Of a stretch of 64,000 bases of DNA, positions 45,423-55,494 are shown piece after piece; position 1 is the stretch's first letter, and each line of letters opens with the position of its first letter. This stretch comes from Blastocystis hominis. Lineage: Eukaryota; Sar; Bigyra; Opalinata; Blastocystidae. The notes below the pieces were generated by a model. That model had not been told where the DNA came from. It saw only the letters and a list, made by a program, of their open reading frames with translations, and made no database searches. Made by a program: the position numbers and the translations under genes. The stretch is taken from assembly GCF_000151665.1 (NCBI RefSeq), contig NW_013171823.1, positions 124,001 through 188,000 on the forward strand, read 5' to 3'.

Positions 45423-46732
45423 CTACTGCAAGATTCGAATCGACCCATCCCAACTGCTCACCGCCACCGTGCTCACAAGCAGCGGATGCCACGCCACGCT
45501 CAGCGTCGCTTCCTTCGCCCCCACATCCATTCTCTTCACCACTTTCGACGATTTCGTATCGTAAAACACGACTTCTCCAGAGCTGCAGCCGGACACGATC
45601 GTTTTCCCATCCCCCGAAAACGAGCAGCCGATTTTGAACCCATTCGCTTGATGTCCTTCGTATCTCTGCTCTCATTTCCACCTCCGTTTCTACCTTTCGC
45701 ACGTCCAATCGGTACGGTTTCGTCGATTCGAACGACGCAATGTACCCCGCAGCGCTCTGTGCGATGAACACATTTTCGATAGGATGCTTTCGAACACATG
45801 TGCATGTGTAACCTTCGATGTACACCTGGTTCGATAAACGAACTCCCTACTCATCGAACAAGCAAAATGCAACACACTGATTTACAATCCCACACAATAA
45901 TGCCCTGATCCTGCGAATTTCTCCGAACGATCTCTGCGGTCGAAACAAAGCTGTAGCCATTGCTCTACTTCACAAACTGGTTCGAAACAAACATCCAGAA
46001 AGGTCATGTCTTGGACTTCGCCAAATCGACCGAAATACTCGCGAACCACGCGATTGATGCGCATATCCCAGCAGACGATGCCGCGTCGTGTCGCTCCAGA
46101 TAAAAATATGTTGGGATTAGTGGGGTGAGGACACAGAGATGAAATCCATTCTGTGTGGTGGTAGGAGTGAATGATTTTTCCAGATTCGAGATCTGATACG
46201 TTTACATATTTATCTAGTCCTCCCGAGAGGAGCTTCGTGCCATCACATGTCCATTGCACGTCTTTTACTCCTTCGGAATGCTCGACCGATACTACCTCTC
46301 CGGGAGTATCAAACACAGACCATATGCGCGCTGTATGATCTAGGGATGCAGAAGCTAGGAGATGACCGTAGGTGGGATGCCAGCGGATGTTGTTCACTAC
46401 GTTCGAGTGATCGTTAATGACGGTCAAAATTTGGGAAGGGAGCTTGCATTCAGGAACAAAAGTTCTATCCCATTATCAATACCAACATTAGACAAGATAC
46501 TGCTTTGAATATCGTTTTAGGTCCTCGCGAATCTCAATCTCGTCCCATTTTCCTATCACTCACCTTTTGGCCAAACCCATACGTTTGAATGTAATCTTTG
46601 GATTGTACACACTAGGAGTCTCCTTGATCCCCGTGATTCGATCCCGTTTTCGAACATACGCCCCTGGGGTCTATACTCTCAACAGGAAGAATAGAAACCC
46701 ACTCCCGCTCGTTTCTGTGACACCTTTGACAT
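45423..46732 (-). CDS. WDR25: WD40-repeat protein, WDR25-like
   Basis: Start MSKVSQKRAG at 46732, then a 32-nt intron and TPGAYVRKRDRITGIKETPS, a WDR25-style N terminus. WD repeats follow: VVNNIRWHPTYGHLLASASL with DHTARIWSVF, VKDVQWTCDGTKLLSGG with KYVNVSDLESGK, SSLCPHPTNPNIFLSGA with GIVCWDMRINRVV, then IIVWDCKSGVRLSNQVYIEG, ENVFIAQSAAGYIASFESTK and a last WDGSIRILQ. 30-33-nt introns explain the frame changes. The stop is TAG at 45423-45425. WDR25 is a relative of splicing factor PRP17 with no settled function. Its ATG touches the end signal of the PRP31 gene. Confidence 0.8.
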
Positions 46733-46740
46733 AACAAACA
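46733..46740 (-). terminator. TGTTTGTT end signal of PRP31, abutting the next ATG
   Basis: A perfect octamer on the minus strand. Its last base is followed directly by the ATG of the WDR25-like gene. The PRP31 frame has no stop codon before it. Confidence 0.78.
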
Positions 46741-48407
46741 CACAATAAAGATTGGGGATGAACACTGGCAAACCCGCTCACCGCGCTGAAATACTTCCCA
46801 TCCTTCCTCTCCTCCTTCTTCACATTGCTAATCAACTCGATTCCATGTGCATCAGCAATATTAAAACTCGATGCCAATCCGGACACATATCCTCCCTTTG
46901 CAGCCTGCCCAAGCCGTTTCAGCGTTTTCTGCGCTACCCTCAAACCCTTCCTCGGTTCCTACACAACTTCGTCTTCTTCACGATCAGCTTCGCGAAGCTC
47001 CCTCCGTTCTCCAGCATTCCGTTTTCGATTCCCATCGCTTCGTCCGCGTAGCTCGTCGCCGCCACGCCGAACCGTCGCCGATTCAGCTGTTTCTGGATCT
47101 CCGACGGCTGTCTCGCTTCCTTCATTTTCCGCACGCGGCGACCGCCGCGCCGCTTCTTCGGCTCGTCCCGCGGGACTGGCAGCGCCTTCTCGCGCATCCC
47201 CGGCGTCGGCTCCTGCCATTTCGCCACTTTTTCTTGGATGGTTCGGCGGTATTCCGCGCCGTTCTCGCCGTTCTGCGCGTTCTGCGCGTCGATTCGCGCC
47301 GCCAGCGTCAGTTTATTCGCGACTATCCGCGCGGTTTTCTGGCGCAACGCGGCCGGCGCGCTCTGCACCAAGTCGCTCTGATAGAGAATGCCGCTGTGCC
47401 GCGGCAGCGCGAGCCCCGTGCCCTCGAAGGTCTGCTTTTGCTGGCCAATCAGCATCACGTTGCACGCTGGCATGCTCGCCAAGGCGCGAAGTCCGCCTGC
47501 TTGGGCCACTAGCCGCGCAGCCAGGTGCGTGCCGACGAGGGCGGAGCAGTTGGGGGCCATGCGGAGCATGCGGGACTCGATGAAGCGAAGAAAAAGGCCG
47601 CGGTCCGCATCGAGCTGAATTGCTTCGGAGGTGAGCGAGCGAAGCTCAGAAAGCGCAGAAGGGGAAAGAGGAGAGCCGGTGGTGGTAGAGGAAGCGATGC
47701 TGACGAGCATAACTTGAGAAGGAGGAAGAATTGTATCGAGCGGGAGTTTCGTCAAATCCTAAAAATAAGAAGAAGATGGAGGGAAAAGTAGAACGGTCTC
47801 ATTTTGAATTAACGCCACCACGCGAAGATAGTCGAGTGGATTTGAGATGAGTTCGACGAGTTCGGGGAATTTGGTGGCATAGAGGGAAGAGACGGCGTGA
47901 TGGATGGCGGCGATTTCTTCGCCGATTTGGGAGAGGAGCGTGTTGGTCTTGAGGATCAAATTGTAGCTGGAGGTAAAAGGACGCGAAAAAACATACGCAG
48001 GGTCGTCTTCCAGATTCATTGTGATTTGGTTCGACGATTCGTCTACTGGCGTTTCCAAAAGCTTTTTTACATTCTGGAGTTCAGGAAACAACATAAAGCC
48101 TACTTCCAGGTGAGTTTGATATTGAGGATCTTTCTGAAGGTGGCGAACCGCTCCAGGAACGAAGCTTTGAATCGGTTTCTCTAACTAGAATTTAAGTAAA
48201 AAAGCGAAAAGCTGCTACTCCCGCTTCTTCCTTTTCCGCGTCTGATTCCTCCTCATTTCCTTCTGATAAATCTTCTATTTGCATGTTTGCTTCATTTGAT
48301 TGCTGCTCCTTCTCCTGATTGTCCTCTTCTTCCAGCAGGTCCAAATCAGCTAAGAATTCATCTGCAAGTGTACTCTAAATGTGATTTCGATTGCAAAGGC
48401 ACACCAT
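46741..48407 (-). CDS. PRP31: Pre-mRNA splicing factor PRP31
   Basis: PRP31 is a U4/U6-U5 tri-snRNP protein that binds the 15.5K/U4 snRNA complex. The ATG at 48407 is followed at once by a 30-nt phase-0 intron and then STLADEFLADLDLLEEEDN, matching the family start. The Nop domain shows LRALASMPACNVMLIGQQKQ, GILYQSDLVQSAPAALRQK and ARIVANKLTLAARIDA. The family tail KWQEPTPGMREKALPVPRDE, KKRRGGRRVRKMKEARQPSE and RVAQKTLKRLGQ is present. The frame (...SGFASVHPQSL) reaches the end octamer without a stop; a poly(A)-made TAA or TGA would finish it. The acidic N terminus is AT-rich, the rest GC-rich. Confidence 0.93.
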
Positions 48408-48615
48408 TCTTTGGAGAAACAAACAAAATGTGAAATAGAACAAAAACTATTAGTCACTGATAGAAGAATGATCAGAGCGAATGATACAGACTAGATATTC
48501 CAAACAAACAAATATCAAAAAGTAAGAAACAAATCATACATTCACTCATCCAGCTACCAAAAGATACAATTAAACTCCCCTCGTCCGTCTCTGTGGTTTC
48601 ACAATCTCCCTACAC
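48408..48615. other. Spacer between PRP31 and the Stealth gene
   Basis: 208 bp with no gene. It holds a minus-strand TTTGTTTGTTT run near 48,502-48,512, a likely end signal for the Stealth gene. Confidence 0.5.
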
Positions 48616-50545
48616 TCAACCCTCCTCCTCCAACTCCCACTCGACAATCAGCAAGAAACACAGAACTAAAAACACGCAGATTACAAACAAAACCCCGCGA
48701 TTCACGTACCAATCCGTGCGAAGCGTCGCCTCCCACTGTCTCCACCACCGAGAGACCCTCATAAGCTCTACACTCTCATCACTCCCATCCATCCCTCACT
48801 CCGATTCTTCTCGAATTGCGACGGCAGAGGGAAAAACGACTCATAAAACTGGCGAATCATTCGCTCCGCCGCCTCCGATTTCACCGTCAAATCATCGTTA
48901 ATGCAAATAAACTTCGATTTCCGCCGACGCACGCTATCAAGCTTCGCCTCACGCCATCCAATCAACGTCTACTTGGATTTGAGTGTCCGTTAAATTGTCG
49001 CTGATCATCTGGAACGCCACATCCCGATCGGATTTCTTTCGAATCGGCGTCGCAGGTCGTACATGCAGAATCGCAGCGTTTTGCACAAGCGTGCAGTTTT
49101 GAAAGGATTCGAACGTGATATTGGGAGTGTAAAACGTGTGTTTCATCAAGCGAAAAGGATTGGAGGGCGCCGAGAAAATGCGAAAATGCGGGTTTGTTTG
49201 ATTCGAAACGCACGACAGCAGCGTTTTCATCGTTCTACGCGTGATAAAACGCTTGGAACGCGCACTCTCGGCTTGCATCGCTTCCAAAGCACATCGCATT
49301 GAGTGTCTGCAGCTCGTTCTGATTCAACACACCGTCCAAATCCGTATCCACGCGTTTCCACAGCGTTTTGATCGGGTTTTCATGCAAACTCGCTCCTATT
49401 TCTTCCAAATAGTGGAAATAGAGAAACGCATATTGGAGATCGGTGGGTTCTCTGAATCGATGATGCATCGTTTCATTGAATTGCATCGTCATATTCTTCT
49501 CAATCAGATCCCAAACCCTCCGATTCATTAAATGGGGCATATGTGCCGGAATGTCCCTTCCTCGCTTCCCGAACATTCGAATCAGCTCCAAGTTCGTCGA
49601 GACCAGCGAGTCGTGATACGTGTCCTCCGATTTCGCTGTTGTGGCTCGCTGGTACCGATCGAACGTGTCGTTCCCGACCTCGCAATCGCCCAGATCGAAG
49701 CCACACAGCGCTGTGTTGCACCCAAAGTCGCACACGCCGTTCCCTAGCATCGAATAGCGGCCTATGACACCATAAATGCCCATCGATTACATTTCGCGGA
49801 GCATTGCGGAACGCGCCAGGAGGCGTAGAGAAACTGCGTTCGCGACTCCGTCATGAAATCGCCTGGAAACACGGGGGAGCCGAAGAAAACGTCGTCGTTT
49901 AGATAGATGAAATAGTCGGAGAGGGAGGGAATGTGGTGGAGATTGAGCTCAATCGACGGCGAAGAAAAGGTCGGCAGGACGGTCTGGTCGCGGTAGATCT
50001 CGCTGTGGGTTACGATCCTCACGCGGGGATTCGAGGTGTCCAGCCAGGAGGGAATTTGGCCGTTTGTCACGATGAAAACATTCCGAATCCAGGGAGCGTT
50101 CACTTCCAACGAACGGAGGCTGTATCTACGCTTGGTACAATAGGAGACGCGCACTTTAGTTCGTCATTGTCTCGAAAACGGTTATCAGAAGTCGAAGTAT
50201 CGGAGAGTGACTCATTAGTAATATTGTGGCTATCGTAGAATATTTTCTCATAATAATTCTTCTCCTGCACCCAGTCCGGATCACTTCCATTCACCCACGT
50301 ATAGACTGCATCAATAGGAGGAAAAGCCAAAAGCTGAAAATAATCCTTATTCCCGATATTGTCATTGAACCTCTGTTTACCACGAAAACCACTCTGGTTC
50401 CCGAATTCGGTGTGTACAGCTTGAAATATGTAAAAACTGCACCAACCCATGTATGCAATTAAAAATAGAATTAACACGATTCTATACACTAGTTTCCCAA
50501 TTAAAAAGAGAATACAACTCCACCACTGTTTTCTTCCTTGCCATT
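48616..50545 (-). CDS. GNPTAB: Stealth-family GlcNAc-1-phosphotransferase (GNPTAB-like)
   Basis: In animals GNPTAB starts the mannose-6-phosphate tag on lysosomal enzymes in the Golgi. Start [10 protein letters not shown], a 34-nt intron, then a membrane anchor [19 protein letters not shown]. Stealth regions follow: [38 protein letters not shown] with NGQIPSWL; and [20 protein letters not shown] with [21 protein letters not shown] Notch-type Cys motif [17 protein letters not shown], then [39 protein letters not shown] and an EF-hand-like [13 protein letters not shown] complete the lumenal part. The C terminus has a second membrane span ([20 protein letters not shown]), ending ELEEEG then TGA. 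N- and C-terminal anchors match GNPTAB, but the protein is much shorter because the animal spacer domains are absent. Confidence 0.9.
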
Positions 50546-50624
50546 AGTTTTGCAAGGTTGACTTTGCTTGCTGTGGGGTAGCAGCTCCCATACGCATCCA
50601 TCCCCAAAAGATAGACCTGTTTGA

Positions 50625-50632
50625 AACAAACA
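50625..50632 (-). terminator. TGTTTGTT end signal of AK6
   Basis: A perfect octamer on the minus strand 26 nt past the AK6 TAG. Confidence 0.75.
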
Positions 50633-50658
50633 ATGAAACATAAATCGACATTAGCTTT

Positions 50659-51319
50659 CTATTCATTTACATGATCTGCCTTCCACATCTCCAACCACTG
50701 AGCCACTCGAGAGACATTCTGCTCCAAGTCCTCATAAGTTTCGCTTCGAATCTCTTGGACAATGTTAGGGTCGTAAGACTCGCGCGCTTCATCCAAAATC
50801 GTCTGCATGATCTCACACTCCACATTTTCCTGGACTTTATGCAGCGAATAACCTCTACGAATCAAGTGAAATTCATCGATCCAACCTTTCAGTTAGTCGA
50901 TCAAAGAGAATCGTATTGTCACAACGCAGAACAAGTACCAAATCAAACCATCTCTCTGGGAAGAAATCGACAGTGTGGTGCTCCAGAACGACACCACCTT
51001 CACTCATAATCGGTTCCAAGTAATCGAGCAACTGTGTGTTGATATAACAAAACTCTCCTACCTGGTCTTCCGCATTTTCGTCGACAATCAAGCACTGGAA
51101 TTCCTCGTCCCATCCCGAACTGAAATGCTCTCTTTTCACCTATAGCGATCAAACACCAATCTTAATAGAGTACAACATCTCCAACAGTGATCCGCTTCAT
51201 TCCTGTTCTCTCCTAAATCTCAGTTCCGCACACCCAACAAAAACAGCAATCATGTCTGCAAACGTTGTTTTTCCGGTTCCCGGGGTTCCAGTGACCAGAA
51301 TATTCGGTAACTTAGGCAT
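50659..51319 (-). CDS. AK6: Adenylate kinase isoenzyme 6 (Fap7/hCINAP)
   Basis: A nuclear NMP kinase/ATPase needed for late 18S rRNA maturation (Fap7 in yeast). Start MPKLPNILVTGTPGTGKTTF; GTPGTGKT is the P-loop. Later parts match AK6 closely: EEFQCLIVDENAEDQ, MSEGGVVLEHHTVDFFPERW, LVLVLRCDNTILFDRLTER, then after an intron GYSLHKVQENVECEIMQTIL and LEQNVSRVAQWLEMWKADH. It ends VNE then TAG. Typical AK6 size (about 180 residues). Three or four short introns. It sits between the Stealth gene and the CCCH gene, all on the minus strand. Confidence 0.92.
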
Positions 51320-51398
51320 TGGAAACGAGTATGAACAGATTTCTAACAAACCCAAAACCCACACAACAACTCTTGCATTCAATCAAATATAAATGTCT

Positions 51399-52702
51399 TT
51401 AATATTTCTTCCCCTTCTTCTTCATATCCGCAATCGCGTCCGGGTGCTGAGGAAGCAGATGTCTATACCGACAGATCTTCATGTTCTCTGTCAGGCTGCA
51501 AACGCCCCGATTCAAAAACTCAAAGCAGATCGGCGCCTCGTGCGGTGCAAACGGGTTGACCTCGAACTCGTCGCACTCCCTCAGCTGCCACTGCTCGATC
51601 TCCTTCTGCGACAAATACCCGCTTCGAAACCGATCTGCGATCGCATCGGGGTGGTTCGGCACCAAATGGCGGTACCGACACACGCGCCCCTCCTCCATCC
51701 GCTTGCACCTGCGCCTCACTCCCTTCCCTCGTTCTCTACCGCCCTGTATTCATGTATTCAAAGCAGAGCTTGTCTCCGCTCCGCGCGTTCGGGTTGTTCT
51801 CCCCCGGCGGCAGCTTCCCTACATCGCGAATCCTCCACGGACGCTACGGCGATTCGACGGCTCCGCCGGACGCTTCGCGTGCGGAGGACTGGGCTCGGAG
51901 AGCGACTCGGAGGCAGGGTCCGGAAGGAGCATCTGGTCGAGAAAGAGGTCGATTTGAGGGTTCACGGAGTAGGTGGGAAGCTCGGGCGCGCGGGGATGGC
52001 TGGACACGCGGAAGCGCTCGGTGGGAGGCTGGACGTAGGGGGCCGGAGGGAGACGCGAATAGTCCGGGTAAGAAACGTCGTAAACGCTTTGGGGATTCTG
52101 CGGGAGAGAATGGAACATTCGACGACTCGAGCGGTTCTTGAAGGGTGTACCGAGGGGGGGTTCAAAGAGAGGGTCGTAGGGGGTTTCAAATGGAGGGTCA
52201 TATGGAGTTTCATATGGAGGGCTAGGAACATGGGAATGGTGGTCTGCGTGGAATGAGCGGCGAGATTCCAATGGGAGAGGATAATATGATGCCGATTGAG
52301 GCAATTTCCGTAGATTGGGAGGTCGAATCATTCCAGCACTAGAGGGAGATGACACAGCAATGTCGTCAGAATTTAGAGACTTGGGAGACCAATGCGACAG
52401 CACATCTTGAGAGGCACCATCCAACGAGGGAGGCCTGCTAGAGACCGAAACAACTAAATGTCAGTTTTGGTGGGTGGTTCTACATTGGTCGTCAGGGCCT
52501 GAGAAATGCGCATCAGCAGAAATACCTAGGTTTGACATGAAGGCTGCAAATTACTGTGCTCCTTCGAAACAGCAGTTAGATGGCTAGGGTTTGCATAAAA
52601 TGCATCGCCCGCGACAAAGTAATCTATTTCGGGATTACTAACATCCTTGAACTTGGGCTCGAAAAAATCTTCAGCAATATCCAAACTGCTTGTAGATGAC
52701 AT
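51399..52702 (-). CDS. Tandem CCCH zinc-finger protein with Pro-rich middle
   Basis: Start MSSTSSLDIAEDFFEPKF at 52702. The middle 200 residues are Pro/Ser-rich with a degenerate P-P-Y-E-T-P-Y-D repeat (about 52,150-52,215). Two C-terminal zinc fingers share one template: C-FEYMNTGR-C-KRMEEGRV-C-RYR-H and C-FEFLNRGV-C-SLTENMKI-C-RYR-H, each followed by LxPxHPDAIAD. A 31-nt intron falls inside the first finger. The spacing is C-x8-C-x8-C-x3-H, whereas the usual RNA-binding CCCH finger is C-x8-C-x5-C-x3-H. It ends MKKKGKKY then TAA. An RNA-binding role is inferred from the finger class only. Confidence 0.8.
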
Positions 52703-53219
52703 CGTTTCGATGTTTTTACAATACAATGATTTGAAATACAGTTACAATGAGGAATACTAATGGTATAACTGATAACACGAATTGTACCTGGCTAAAATTT
52801 CCTATCAGTATGGAGGGGTGTCGATTTGAATTAAAATACTTTAAAAAACAAGACTCACAAACACACCAATTTATCTTTCTGTTTGTGATCCAAAAGAATT
52901 CTTCCACGCACAGTAACCACTATTCTATGATTATGATGAAGCAAAACAAACGATTAATTGGATGAACGAAATTATTAAATAGTTTTAACTCTTTAAATTG
53001 GAACAAAAACGTTTTTCTTTTGGATGGTAATCGGTGCACAAGCTGCAACGATCACGATAATTCCATCATTGTAATTATCTCGATCATTTTCAGCATATGT
53101 TGCATAGCCACCCATCTGAATATGCAATTCCCTCCAAATGATCATATACAAACCGAGTTTGAGTAATGCCCCATATGGAATTGTGTGTTGCAATAAAGCA
53201 TTAAAAGATACAAAAACAC
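52703..53219. other. AT-rich spacer with weak ORFs
   Basis: It holds the CCCH gene's upstream region and a minus-strand frame 52993-53145 (MIIWRELHIQMGGYATYAEN, about 50 codons, ending NVFVPI then TAA). That frame stays open upstream to the VDAC 2 stop and looks mildly coding (NALLQHTIPYGALLKLGLY). It might be the rest of an older gene that the VDAC copy overwrote, or chance. A 63-codon frame at 52716-52907 has a hydrophobic end but no other support. Confidence 0.4.
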
Positions 53220-54156
53220 TTAGAAAATGAATTCGAGTCCGAGTCCCAGCTTGTGGTTTCCTCCTTCCAGATGGGCTGCGTCCACTTCCGCGCTCGCCAG
53301 CAGGCTCAGTTTTTTGTTCACCGTCGCCTTCACCGCGCCGCTCACCACGCCGCTTTCGCTCACTTTCCCGCGGATCTCCGTCGCATCGTTCAGACTCGAC
53401 ACCACGCCCACCGCCCCGCGGGGCATCGAGCGCATCGAGCGCACCTCCCACACCGCGCCCACGCGCGTCGACGCGCCCGTCTTCGCCCACACGCCCACAG
53501 TTCCCTTCTTCCCCGCGGAACTCCACACTCCCGCCATTTCGTACCATTCCCCGCGGAACGAACCACCGCACTCCACGCTCACGCCCGTCTCCGCGCTCTG
53601 CACCTTCGCTCCCACCAGCGCGCGCGCACCCGCGCTCACAACCGCGCTGCAGCTCGCGCGACCCGAACACGCGTCCACGCTGCAATCCAAAGCGCCGCGC
53701 TCACCACACACCTTCACGCCCAACAAACCCTTCTCTATACCGCTATCGCTCATGCGCTTCGAACTCCTGAACATCAACACAACACACAACAACACACCGA
53801 AGCGTAAACGTCGTGTTACGAACCAAATCAGTCACGTCCGCATCGAACACCAACGAACCCGCACTGTCCAAAGAAACCTTCTTCACTGTGAAGTGCTTGC
53901 AAGGACTGAAATCACCAGAAATCTTGCTCACCACCGGCTTCCCACCGCTGCTCTTTCCCTCAGCAGTCAAGTTCTAAACAAATCACTTCACCACACCCTA
54001 AAAACCAACAACTCCCTGAAGATGCTTCACCTTCATCACCAGCTTCGATCCAGTGAAATAATCGTCGTTCAGAATATCTGGAGATCACAACGACTACCAA
54101 CGACCCCTACCCTTCGACTTCTTGTACAAATCATCAAAATAAACGGGCTTCGACAT
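53220..54156 (-). CDS. VDAC: Voltage-dependent anion channel, copy 2
   Basis: The inverted twin of the gene at 22242-23178: same genomic length, same three introns, same start MSKPVYFDDLYKK and end GGNHKLGLGLEFIF. The differences I noticed are Ala/Ser (KKAK versus KKSK), Tyr/His (PCKYF versus PCKHF), Asn/Thr (DADVNDL versus DADVTDL) and one silent change. Homology stops at the start codon side and at the stop codon: neither the 5' nor the 3' flanks match. The residues expected of a porin are intact, so both copies look functional. The near-identity inside the introns argues for a recent copy or for gene conversion. Confidence 0.92.
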
Positions 54157-54401
54157 GGTAGTGGACTCAAATATAAGTATGGATAAGAAATCTTCTCTGA
54201 CGTCATTAGTCCCTATTGTTGATAAATAGAGTACATAATGAGTGAAGCGACCTTATTTATTATAAAAGAGAATCTTTAGTGTATCATAAAAACAAAGAGT
54301 GCATTTACTTTAACAGAAATGAGTGGATCACACGGGCATCATTTTTCCTCAAAAGATCATTGACCTTCATTTTCGAGTTATCACTATTACCTAGGCTATT
54401 A

Positions 54402-54846
54402 TCACGCAGAAATAGGGATACTATTTTGCAACCCATCTCGAATCGCTTTAAGAACTTGCTGAGCCTTATTATTCACTGTAGATCCAGAAATCCTATACGT
54501 CTTTGTAGAATCCTGTACAGAGTCTTGGAGCGAGGCTAATACTACATACTCCACAATAGCATTAATGTATAACTACAAAGAAAAAAGAGTAGATTCAGTA
54601 CACGAATTCGTGATGATGAGGATCGATTAACTCTTACAGTAGATGATTTGGAACTTACATAGTTTTGTATCTCCTTCTGTGAATTAAAATTGAAATCAGG
54701 AGCCAACATCCAACACAATGTTTAGGAGAGTCGAAAGAGACACCGCCTTGAAGCGTCTTTCTTTACGGTAGTAGGACAAAAGAGGGTGAGCGGACAGTTC
54801 AACCTAGTTTTCAAAAAAGTGAACAATCTATGTAGGAGAGTGACAT
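54402..54846 (-). CDS. Unknown small helical protein
   Basis: Not recognised. Readable exons are VELSAHPLLSYYRKERRFKA with VSLSTLLN, then IKEIQNY, then after an 86-nt intron LYINAIVEYVVLASLQDSVQ and STVNNKAQQVLKAIRDGLQN, ending SIPISA then TGA at 54402-54404. The start is tentative (ATG at 54844-54846), since the first splice does not resolve. Two amphipathic helices hint at a small histone-fold or complex-assembly protein, but I cannot name it. It lies between VDAC 2 and RPA3. Confidence 0.45.
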
Positions 54847-54906
54847 GGGAAAGGAATTAGAATAAGAGTAGTAAGAATATCAACAAAAACTAAAACTCAT
54901 ATTGAC

Positions 54907-54914
54907 AACAAACA
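54907..54914 (-). terminator. TGTTTGTT end signal of RPA3
   Basis: A perfect octamer on the minus strand 20 nt past the RPA3 TAG. Confidence 0.75.
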
Positions 54915-54934
54915 AACCAAGTATACAAATAACA

Positions 54935-55405
54935 CTAGAACACTTCCCCATGGAACTTCCCGTTCATAAAGCTCACAAGCTTGTTGTATGCTGACGCACC
55001 TAAGTAGTACAAAATCTCCAAACCTACTGTAATCTCCAGTAAATCCCATAGAATACTGGGCATTAATGGACCCATTTGGATTTACAACACCAATGAATTC
55101 AACTACTTTACTACCCATCAACATTGACAACAGACCCTTACTCCTTCTCGAATGAAAAGCCATTCGGTGAATATACAGAGACCTTCTTATTATCCTACAA
55201 AATAAGAGAGATTAGGCGACTTTCACAGATGTGGTTATAATAGCGGTGCTTCCAGCAACAGTATCAATCTTTCCAACAATTGAGACAGTTAGACCGACAA
55301 ATCGGTTCAGCATCTCACCATTTACACGTGTGAAGTTAGCATTCTATCATTAATATCACCATACATATTTACAAAAGGAGCAGGATTTGAGAACTGGTTA
55401 TCCAT
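54935..55405 (-). CDS. RPA3: Replication protein A 14-kDa subunit (RPA3-like)
   Basis: RPA3 is the small OB-fold subunit of the single-strand DNA-binding heterotrimer. Start MDNQFSNPAPF at 55405, then a 29-nt intron and NANFTRVNGEMLNRFVGLTV. Next are SIVGKIDTVAGSTAIITTS, DNKKVSVYSPNGFSFEK, VVEFIGVVNPNGSINAQYSM and GFTGDY, ending SFMNGKFHGEVF then TAG. This gives one OB fold of about 110 residues with the family order R-x-N...M/L-x-x-F-V-G...V-x-x-x-G-x-V. Introns are about 29-32 nt; the last join is approximate. Sequence similarity in this family is low, so the call rests on pattern and length. Confidence 0.72.
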
Positions 55406-55484
55406 TCTTATTTGATACAAAAGGCAATTTTAAGTTTCCCGCCAAAGGAGTTTCTTTTTCTGGCAACCCAAAAGTAAAGAATAA

Positions 55485-55492
55485 AACAAACA
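55485..55492 (-). terminator. TGTTTGTT end signal of REXO4
   Basis: A perfect octamer on the minus strand 2 nt past the REXO4 TAA. Confidence 0.78.
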
Positions 55493-55494
55493 AG

